NCBI GenBank assembly: GCA_021736945.1
Contig: JAIPEX010000011.1
Location: 1 to 39,388 of the forward strand
Origin: Halanaerobiales bacterium
GTDB lineage: Bacteria > Bacillota > Halanaerobiia > Halanaerobiales > M55B127
Reading direction: 5' to 3'
DNA length: 39,388 bases
Positions 33,718 to 39,388 of this stretch are shown here, piece after piece. The stretch's first letter is position 1; each line of letters begins with the position of its first letter. The notes below the pieces were generated by a model, which was given only the letters and a program-made list of their open reading frames with translations, did no database searches and was not told where the DNA came from. Position numbers and translations under genes: made by a program.

Positions 33718-34461
33718 TTGTTATTAAAAGATGAAGTGGCTGTTGTAACTGGAAGTTCTCGCGGTATTGGAGCTGCTACTGCAATTAAGCTTGCTGAAGA
33801 AGGAGCAGATCTTGTCATAAATTATAATAGTGATCGAGAAAGTGCAGAAGAGACAGCTGCAAAGGTTAGAGAATTAGGGCGAAATGCTTTAATAGTTCAA
33901 GGAAATGTAGCAAATAGTAATGACGCGAAAAACTTAATAAAAAGTACCATAGATGAATATGGTAAAATAGATATTCTTGTTAACAATGCTGGTATTACAA
34001 AAGATGGATTAATTTTAAGGATGAAAGAAGAAGATTTTAGTAGTGTTATAGATGTTAATTTAAAAGGGACTTTTAATTGTACTAAAAATGCGATAAGATA
34101 TATGATGAAGCAGAGACATGGAAAAATTGTTAATTTAAGTTCTGTTGTAGGTTTAATGGGTAATGCTGGTCAAGCAAACTATGCTGCCTCAAAGGCAGGA
34201 GTAGTTGGCTTTTCAAAATCAATAGCCAAGGAAGTATCCAAAAGAGGTATAAATGTCAATGTTGTTGCACCTGGCTATATTGATACTGAAATGACTGAAG
34301 AACTTCCATCACAAGTCAAAGAAGATATGTTAGATAGTATACCTTTGAATAGATTTGGGGAAGTTGAAGATGTAGCTAATGTAATATTGTTTTTAGTATC
34401 ACCCTTATCAAGCTATGTAAATGGTCAAACCATAAATATCGATGGAGGAATGTTAATGTGA
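33718..34461 (+). CDS. fabG: 3-oxoacyl-ACP reductase FabG
   Basis: FabG reduces 3-oxoacyl-ACP with NADPH. The 247-residue short-chain dehydrogenase has the nucleotide loop TGSSRGIG at residues 11-18 and NNAG at 89-92. The catalytic tetrad is Asn114, Ser142, Tyr155 and Lys159 (YAASK). The C-terminal INIDGGMLM is typical. The start is TTG 33718 with AAGGAG eight bases upstream. acpP follows almost directly. Its separation from fabF by the catabolic block is notable. Assignment as FabG rather than another SDR rests on the acpP neighbour and the close motif match. Confidence 0.95.
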   Translation: MLLKDEVAVVTGSSRGIGAATAIKLAEEGADLVINYNSDRESAEETAAKVRELGRNALIVQGNVANSNDAKNLIKSTIDEYGKIDILVNNAGITKDGLILRMKEEDFSSVIDVNLKGTFNCTKNAIRYMMKQRHGKIVNLSSVVGLMGNAGQANYAASKAGVVGFSKSIAKEVSKRGINVNVVAPGYIDTEMTEELPSQVKEDMLDSIPLNRFGEVEDVANVILFLVSPLSSYVNGQTINIDGGMLM

Positions 34462-34476
34462 AAGGAGGTGAAAATG

Positions 34477-34710
34477 ATGGCAGAAGTATTAGATAGGATA
34501 GTAAAGGTTGTATCAGAAGAACTTGCAATTTCTGAAGAAGAAATCACTGAAGATGCCTCATTTATTGACGATCTTGGTGCTGATTCATTAGATGTGGTAG
34601 AACTTATCATGGCATTAGAAGAGGAATTTGATATTGAAATTCCTGATGAAGATGCTGAAGAGATCGGAACTGTATCTGATGCAGTTGATTATATTGAGGA
34701 AAATCTTTAA
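34477..34710 (+). CDS. acpP: acyl carrier protein AcpP
   Basis: AcpP carries growing acyl chains on a phosphopantetheine arm. I choose ATG 34477, 8 bases after the AGGAGG site at 34463-34468; ATG 34474 is an alternative. An in-frame GTG at 34468 lies inside the ribosome binding site. The product has 77 residues, is very acidic and has the motif [10 protein letters not shown] with Ser37 as the attachment site, equivalent to E. coli Ser36. [15 protein letters not shown] and a C-terminal helix are typical. It lies 15 bases after fabG and is followed by a terminator at 34729, then rnc. Confidence 0.97.
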   Translation: MAEVLDRIVKVVSEELAISEEEITEDASFIDDLGADSLDVVELIMALEEEFDIEIPDEDAEEIGTVSDAVDYIEENL

Positions 34711-34728
34711 ACTTTAATATAAAAATAC

Positions 34729-34760
34729 GGGGGGATACATAATTAATGTCCCCCCTTTTT
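34729..34760 (+). terminator. acpP: intrinsic terminator after acpP
   Basis: A stem of GGGGGGA with TCCCCCC, plus a CAT/ATG extension and a two-base bulge, is followed by five T. It limits read-through from acpP into rnc. Confidence 0.85.
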
Positions 34761-34797
34761 GAAAAGAAATAACTATGACAGGTGTGGTGAAACTTAG

Positions 34798-35505
34798 ATG
34801 AAAGAATATTTTTCAAAAGAAAAGTTAAAAGAACTAGAAAATAAATTAAATATTAATTTTGAGGATCAAAATTTATTAAGAAGAGCATTAACTCATAAAT
34901 CTTTTGCTAATGAAAATTCTGATTTAAATATAAAAGATAATGAAAGACTGGAATTTTTAGGAGACTCTGTTTTAAGTTTGTCAATAAGTACTTATATATT
35001 TAAAAAATTTGATGACTATAAAGAAGGTAAATTAGCTAAAATAAGGTCTGTAATTGTCAGTGCTCCTGTATTAGCTGAAAAAGCTGGTGAGTTGAATTTA
35101 GGTAAATATCTTCTTCTTGGAAAAGGTGAAGAATTATCAGGAGGAAGAAATAGAGATTCTATTTTGGCTGATACAATGGAAGCTATCTTAGGGGCAATGT
35201 ATTTAGATAAAGGTTTTGATTTTGCATTTGATTTTATAATTAATAATTTCAGATCATTTATATTTGAAGTTGATAATGGTAACTACATACAAGATTATAA
35301 AACAATGCTGCAAGAAGTCATTCAAAAAAATAGTAATAATAGACCTGACTATGAGGTTGTTAAGGAAAAAGGACCAGACCATAATAAAGAATTTTACGTT
35401 GCAGTTAATTTCGAAGAGAAAGAACTTGGTTTTGGAAAGGGCAAAAGCAAAAAAGAAGCAGAACAAAAAGCTGCTCAGCATGCCCTAAAGCAATTAGATA
35501 ACTAA
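34798..35505 (+). CDS. rnc: ribonuclease III
   Basis: RNase III cleaves double-stranded RNA, including rRNA precursors. The 235-residue protein has the signature NERLEFLGDSVL, with LEFLGDSVL at residues 51-59, the metal-binding and catalytic strand. A second acidic segment, DTMEAILGAMYLD, follows. The C-terminal double-stranded RNA-binding domain (about 160-232) includes DYKTMLQEVIQKN and ends with KSKKEAEQKAAQHAL. The acpP-rnc order is widespread in Firmicutes, but smc, often next, is absent: an aro gene set follows a terminator. Confidence 0.97.
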   Translation: MKEYFSKEKLKELENKLNINFEDQNLLRRALTHKSFANENSDLNIKDNERLEFLGDSVLSLSISTYIFKKFDDYKEGKLAKIRSVIVSAPVLAEKAGELNLGKYLLLGKGEELSGGRNRDSILADTMEAILGAMYLDKGFDFAFDFIINNFRSFIFEVDNGNYIQDYKTMLQEVIQKNSNNRPDYEVVKEKGPDHNKEFYVAVNFEEKELGFGKGKSKKEAEQKAAQHALKQLDN

Positions 35506-35510
35506 CTTTT

Positions 35511-35536
35511 ATACACCCTGTCTGGGGTGTATTTTT
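35511..35536 (+). terminator. rnc: intrinsic terminator after rnc
   Basis: ATACACCC (35511-35518) pairs with GGGTGTAT (35525-35532); a T-run follows to 35536. The aroH start at 35557 is only 20 bases further on. Confidence 0.75.
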
Positions 35537-35556
35537 ATTGAAAAGGGGTTTTTAAA

Positions 35557-35940
35557 GTGTATACAATCCGCGGTGCTATTACAGTTGAAAAGAATAAAGA
35601 AATTGAAATAAATGATGCGGTAAAAACTATGATAAAAACAATTATAAGAGAAAATAACTTAAACAAAAAGGATATAATAAACTTTACTTTTTCAACTACG
35701 GATGATCTTGATGCAGTTTATCCTGGTAAAGCAGTTCGTAAAATGGGTTTCACCCAGACCACAATAATGTGCTTACAGGAAATGTATGTAGACAATTCTT
35801 TAAATAAATGTATTAGAGTTTTACTATATATTAATAAAGATTTAGAAAAAGATAAGATAAATCACATTTATTTAAGGAAAGCTGCAAAATTAAGAAAAGA
35901 TTTGAACTTTCTTTCTAAGGAGCAAGAAAATGATTATTAA
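35557..35940 (+). CDS. aroH: chorismate mutase, AroH type
   Basis: AroH converts chorismate to prephenate, the branch leading to phenylalanine and tyrosine. The 127-residue protein is the trimeric Bacillus-type AroH. Marks are YTIRGAITVEKNK at the start, TFSTTDDLDAVYPGKAVRKM and MCLQEMYVDNSLNKCIRVLL, with the Arg and Glu active-site residues in this last segment, then a C-terminal YLRKAAKLRKDL. The start is GTG behind AAAAGGGG. It overlaps aroF by 11 bases. The aromatic pathway enzymes aroF and aroA are in the same unit. Confidence 0.93.
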   Translation: MYTIRGAITVEKNKEIEINDAVKTMIKTIIRENNLNKKDIINFTFSTTDDLDAVYPGKAVRKMGFTQTTIMCLQEMYVDNSLNKCIRVLLYINKDLEKDKINHIYLRKAAKLRKDLNFLSKEQENDY

Positions 35941-36922
35941 ATATGAAGCTGAAACTAAAAATTATAAAAACTTAATAAAGTTCTTAAACAAAAAAAATAT
36001 TAAATTTTTAAAACGTAGAAAGAAAAATTTGCGGTTTTTAATAATAATTTCTGAAATAAGAGAATCTTTGATAAAAGAAATAGAGGATTCTTTTATTCCA
36101 GATAATATTTTAAAAAATGAAAGAGCTGATGACTTCTTAAATGAAAGACGTCATATTAATTTTGAAGGGAATAAACTGTTTTCAAATAATGATTTTCAAA
36201 TTATTGCTGGTCCTTGTTCTGTGGAGAACAAACAGCAAATGGATAAAATTGGAGAAATTTTATCTGATTTAGATATAAAATATATTAGAGGTGGTGCTTT
36301 TAAACCACGCACTTCTCCATATAATTTTCAAGGATTAGAAGAAAAAGGTTTAGAACTTTTAAAAGAGCAATCAGTGAAATATGATTTTAAAATAATAACT
36401 GAAGTAATGGATATTGAAAATTTAAAACTGGTAAAAAATTATACTGATATATTTCAAATTGGGTCTCGGAATATGTATAATTACAGTTTATTAAAAGAAG
36501 TAGGTAAATTAGATAAACCAGTTTTATTAAAAAGAGGCATGAGTGCTAACTATGAAGAATTTATTTTAGCTGCTGAATATATATATGAACAGGGAAATAA
36601 AAATATATTATTGTGTGAAAGAGGAATTAGAACCTTTGAACAAAGAACAAGGTTTACTTTAGATTTAATGGCAGTACCTATACTTAAAAAACTAGCTGAT
36701 TATCCAGTAATAGTTGATCCTTCCCATGGAACTGGACGATGGGATCTTATATTACCAGCGGTAAAAGCAGCTTTAAGCATAGGCGCTCAAGGTGTGATGA
36801 TAGAAGTTCATCCCCAACCTGAATTGGCTTTAAGTGATGGTGACCAATCTTTAAATCCAACTAATTTTAAAAAACTTGTAAAACAAATCAATCATAATAT
36901 AAAATTATTAGGTAAGAAATAA
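35930..36922 (+). CDS. aroF: DAHP synthase, type I-beta with N-terminal regulatory domain
   Basis: DAHP synthase joins phosphoenolpyruvate and erythrose 4-phosphate, the first step of the shikimate pathway. The 330-residue protein has an extra N-terminal domain of about 80 residues resembling the ferredoxin-like feedback domain of Thermotoga-type enzymes. The barrel contains AGPCSVE near residue 93, GGAFKPRTSPYNFQG, LLKRGMSANYEE, LCERGIRTFE near 229 and VDPSHGTGRWDL, with HPQPELALSDGDQSL at the end. It overlaps aroH and leads into aroA by 1 base. The N-terminal domain predicts feedback control by an aromatic amino acid. Confidence 0.93.
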   Translation: MIIKYEAETKNYKNLIKFLNKKNIKFLKRRKKNLRFLIIISEIRESLIKEIEDSFIPDNILKNERADDFLNERRHINFEGNKLFSNNDFQIIAGPCSVENKQQMDKIGEILSDLDIKYIRGGAFKPRTSPYNFQGLEEKGLELLKEQSVKYDFKIITEVMDIENLKLVKNYTDIFQIGSRNMYNYSLLKEVGKLDKPVLLKRGMSANYEEFILAAEYIYEQGNKNILLCERGIRTFEQRTRFTLDLMAVPILKKLADYPVIVDPSHGTGRWDLILPAVKAALSIGAQGVMIEVHPQPELALSDGDQSLNPTNFKKLVKQINHNIKLLGKK

Positions 36923-36923
36923 T

Positions 36924-38222
36924 ATGGATAAATATATAAATTCAATAAAAAACAAAAAGATAAAAGGAGAATTTACCCCTCCACCCGATAAATCTATTTC
37001 TCACCGAAGTATAATATTTTCTGCAATTGGTAATGGAAGATCTCATATTACTAATTTATTAACTGCCAAAGACTGTAAAAAAACTTTAGACGCTTTTCGC
37101 CAATTAGGAATTAAAATTAGAGTAGAACAAAATAAATATATAGTAGAAGGTAATGGCTTAAATGGACTTAACAAAACCAATAAAATAATTGATTGTGGAA
37201 ATTCGGGAACTACAATGAGATTAATGTCTGGTCTTTTAGTTGGACAGAACAAAAATTATATTCTGGATGGAGATAATTCTTTGAGAAAACGTCCGATGAA
37301 AAGGATAATTACTCCTTTAAGACAGATGAATGCTAATATTAAAGGCAAAAACAAAGACAAATATTGTCCTTTACATATATTTCCTTCCCAATTAAATGGT
37401 ATAAAATATAAATTACCAGTAGCTAGTGCTCAAGTAAAATCATCAATATTATTAGCAAATTTATATACAAATCAAAAGAGCGTAATTCAAGAACCTAAGC
37501 CATCACGAGATCACACTGAAATTTTAATGGATCATCTTGGTTTTAATATAAATGTAAAAGATAATAAAATTACTTTCAATTCTAGTCAAGATTTTAAAAT
37601 TCCAAATAGTCAATATGTAATTCCAGGCGATTTTTCTCAAGCTGCTTTTTTTATAACAGGTGCTCTGTTAATTCCGGGAAGTGAACTACTAATAAAAAAT
37701 GTTAATTTGAACCCAACTAGAATTGGTTTCTTGACAGTTGTAGAAAAAATGGGTGGTAATATAGAAGTTATAAATAAAAAACTTCAACAAGGGGAATTAA
37801 GAGGGGATTTGCTAGTCAAATATAGTTCTTTAAAGGGCATAAAAGTAAACGAAAAATTAATACCTTTAATGATTGACGAAATACCTTTAATTGCACTATT
37901 AGCCTTAAAGGCTGAGGGTATTACTGAAATCAATTCTGCTGAAGAATTAAGAGTAAAAGAGTCTGATAGACTAGCCGGAATAAAAGAAGCCTTTAATAAA
38001 TTAAATCTTGATATTAAAATCTATCCAGATGGATTTAGAATACATGGACCACAAAAAATCAAAAGTAAAGCATTTTTAGATCCACACTTGGATCATAGAA
38101 TGGCAATGTTTTTCACTTTATTAGCTTTGATTTCAGAAAATGGTGCTGTATTAAAAGATGCTCAGTGTATTGATAATTCCTTTCCAAACTTTTTTAAAAA
38201 AATAAATGAAGTAATAAATTAA
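36924..38222 (+). CDS. aroA: 3-phosphoshikimate 1-carboxyvinyltransferase (EPSP synthase)
   Basis: EPSP synthase forms 5-enolpyruvylshikimate 3-phosphate from shikimate 3-phosphate and PEP. The 432-residue protein has PPDKSISHR (Lys-Ser-Ser-Arg substrate loop; DKSISHR at 22-28), DCGNSGTTMRLMSGLL, SAQVKSSILLANL, PKPSRDHTEILM and LKVKESDRL-like ELRVKESDRLAGIKEA, ending with DPHLDHRMAMFF. It begins 1 base after the aroF stop and ends 21 bases before cmk. This is a complete shikimate enzyme. Confidence 0.96.
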   Translation: MDKYINSIKNKKIKGEFTPPPDKSISHRSIIFSAIGNGRSHITNLLTAKDCKKTLDAFRQLGIKIRVEQNKYIVEGNGLNGLNKTNKIIDCGNSGTTMRLMSGLLVGQNKNYILDGDNSLRKRPMKRIITPLRQMNANIKGKNKDKYCPLHIFPSQLNGIKYKLPVASAQVKSSILLANLYTNQKSVIQEPKPSRDHTEILMDHLGFNINVKDNKITFNSSQDFKIPNSQYVIPGDFSQAAFFITGALLIPGSELLIKNVNLNPTRIGFLTVVEKMGGNIEVINKKLQQGELRGDLLVKYSSLKGIKVNEKLIPLMIDEIPLIALLALKAEGITEINSAEELRVKESDRLAGIKEAFNKLNLDIKIYPDGFRIHGPQKIKSKAFLDPHLDHRMAMFFTLLALISENGAVLKDAQCIDNSFPNFFKKINEVIN

Positions 38223-38243
38223 TGAAATCAATGGGGTGATAAA

Positions 38244-38912
38244 TTGACAACTTCAATAGCAATAGATGGGCCGGCAGGAGCTGGTAAAAGCACTATAGCA
38301 AAAATGTTAGCTGAAAAAATGAATTTTACATATTTAGATAGTGGAGCAATGTATAGGGCAGTTACTTTGTGTGCTTTAAATAAAGATATTGATTTGAATA
38401 ATATAGAAAAATTATCTGAACTTGTAAAAAATCTTGAAATTGATGTTGAATACAAAAATAATGAATTTAAAATTTATGCTGATAATAATGAAATTACTAA
38501 TAAAATAAGAAGTGATAAGGTTGATAAAAATGTTTCAACTATTGCCCAAATTAAAATTATCAGGGATGAACTAGTAGAAAAACAAAGAGAAATTGCCCGT
38601 CAAAAAAATATAGTAATGGATGGAAGAGATATTGGTACAAGAGTATTACCTAATGCTGAATATAAATTTTACATAACTGCAACAGTGCATGAAAGAGCAG
38701 TTAGAAGATATCAAGATATAATTAATAGAGGCGAAAATAATAAAGATTTTCAAGAAGTAAAAGATGAAATAGAAAGACGAGATAAAATAGATTCTAATAG
38801 AAAGTATTCGCCGTTAAAAAAAGCTGAGGATGCAATAGAAATTGACACGACTAATTTGAATAAAAAAGAAGTTTTAACAAAAATACTACATATAATAAAA
38901 AAAGGGGAGTAA
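38244..38912 (+). CDS. cmk: cytidylate kinase
   Basis: Cmk phosphorylates CMP and dCMP with ATP. The 222-residue protein begins MTTSIAIDGPAGAGKST, with the P-loop GPAGAGKST at residues 9-17. The NMP-binding LDSGAMYRAVTL and DGRDIGTRVLPNAEYKFY, then the lid segment RDKIDSNRKYSPLKKAEDA, are all diagnostic. The start is TTG behind GGGGTGAT. The aroA-cmk-plsC order is common in clostridia. Confidence 0.96.
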   Translation: MTTSIAIDGPAGAGKSTIAKMLAEKMNFTYLDSGAMYRAVTLCALNKDIDLNNIEKLSELVKNLEIDVEYKNNEFKIYADNNEITNKIRSDKVDKNVSTIAQIKIIRDELVEKQREIARQKNIVMDGRDIGTRVLPNAEYKFYITATVHERAVRRYQDIINRGENNKDFQEVKDEIERRDKIDSNRKYSPLKKAEDAIEIDTTNLNKKEVLTKILHIIKKGE

Positions 38913-38919
38913 ATTTAAA

Positions 38920-39388
38920 ATGGGTAAGTTCATATATTGGTTTTCATATTATGTATTAAATATTTACTTCAAATTAGTTCATAATTGGAAGGTGAAAGGT
39001 AGAAATAATGTTCCCCAAGAAGGACCTTTGATTGTAGTTTCAAACCATGTCAGTTATTTGGACCCACCGATAGCGGGATGTGCAGTAAAACGTCAGCTCC
39101 ATTTCATGGCAAAAGAAGAATTATTTGAAAAAAAATGGTTTGGATATATATTGAAAAAAATTGGAACCTTTCCAGTTAAAAGGGGCGTCCCAGATAAAAG
39201 TGCAATAAGGAAGTCGTTAAAAATACTTAAAAATGGAGAAGTTTTGTGTATGTTCCCAGAAGGAACAAGAATGAAAAACGGCGAATTGGGTGAAGCTAAA
39301 CCAGGTGTAACTTTAATAGCATTGATGAGTGAAAGCCCTATTTTACCTGTAGGTATAAAACATGCCGATGAAGATAATCCATTAAGAG
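38920..39388 (+). CDS. plsC: 1-acyl-glycerol-3-phosphate acyltransferase PlsC, 3' end cut by window
   Basis: PlsC adds the second acyl chain to lysophosphatidic acid at the membrane. The frame from ATG 38920 runs open to the window end (156 codons). The N-terminal region is hydrophobic (YWFSYYVLNIYF). NHVSYLD contains the HX4D motif, with His43 and Asp48, and MFPEGTR holds the second motif (FPEGTR at 112-117). About 156 residues of a family near 200 are visible. It begins 7 bases after cmk. Together with plsX upstream it links this region to phospholipid synthesis. Confidence 0.92.
   Translation, partial: MGKFIYWFSYYVLNIYFKLVHNWKVKGRNNVPQEGPLIVVSNHVSYLDPPIAGCAVKRQLHFMAKEELFEKKWFGYILKKIGTFPVKRGVPDKSAIRKSLKILKNGEVLCMFPEGTRMKNGELGEAKPGVTLIALMSESPILPVGIKHADEDNPLR

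Noticed and set aside
35264-35488. A second plus-strand frame inside rnc
   Set aside because: It lies in another frame of the dsRNA-binding domain of RNase III, and has a Lys-rich low-complexity translation and no ribosome binding site.

Overview
The window is low-GC, gene-dense bacterial DNA with Firmicutes-type gene order: recG-rsmD-coaD, sepM/tmcAL, pta-ackA, yceD-rpmF-plsX, a FabK-based fatty-acid gene set, rnc, and aro-cmk-plsC. Start codons include many TTG and GTG, each behind a strong AGGAGG-type ribosome binding site. The gene content (phosphate acetyltransferase/acetate kinase, FabK, a biotin-dependent sodium pump, molybdenum hydroxylase) and the acidic proteins suggest an anaerobic, probably fermentative clostridia-like organism. 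Halanaerobiales or a relative is my best guess, but I could not test it.

Layout. Positions 1-6199 hold a 5'-truncated degV, recG, rsmD, coaD and sepM on +, converging on tmcAL on -. Positions 6349-8565 are pta-ackA. Positions 8633-14733 are yceD, rpmF (absent from simple long-ORF lists), plsX, fabK, fabH, fabD and fabF, ending in a near-perfect bidirectional terminator. Positions 14801-32819 are an accessory catabolic block: a nitroreductase-family gene (-), then on + a uracil-type NCS2 permease, a PucR regulator, allH, a four-gene biotin/Na+ decarboxylase pump (mmdADCB-like), a GNAT-like protein, allF(fdrA)-allG, a cyclase-family hydrolase, carbamate kinase and a three-subunit molybdenum hydroxylase. 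Positions 32893-35505 return to housekeeping: a P-loop/Asp23-like fusion, fabG, acpP and rnc. Positions 35557-39388 carry aroH, aroF, aroA, cmk and a truncated plsC.

Main interpretation. The block at 14801-32819 lies between fabF and fabG, so it divides genes that often form one fatty-acid cluster, and it is closed by intrinsic terminators on both sides. It looks like a pathway for a cyclic ureide. My leading hypothesis is an anaerobic, energy-conserving oxidative pyrimidine route. Uracil enters by the UraA-like permease and is oxidised to barbiturate by the Mo hydroxylase. The cyclase-family enzyme opens the ring to ureidomalonate. AllFGH phosphorolyses that to malonamate and carbamoyl phosphate, by exact analogy with its known oxalurate reaction. 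Carbamate kinase then makes ATP. The Na+ pump would conserve energy from decarboxylating the malonate-type product. No allantoin-pathway genes are present here. Each enzyme family is visible in the sequence; the pathway joining them is inference.

Regulation. Within the block, terminators follow uraA, the GNAT-like gene and the cyclase gene, while PucR and AllH overlap by 11 bases. This suggests several transcripts or attenuated read-through rather than one simple operon. A promoter with an overlapping inverted repeat precedes the Asp23-like/fabG/acpP unit. No tRNA, rRNA, insertion sequence, integrase or CRISPR array was seen. No stretch without a gene exceeds 300 bases.
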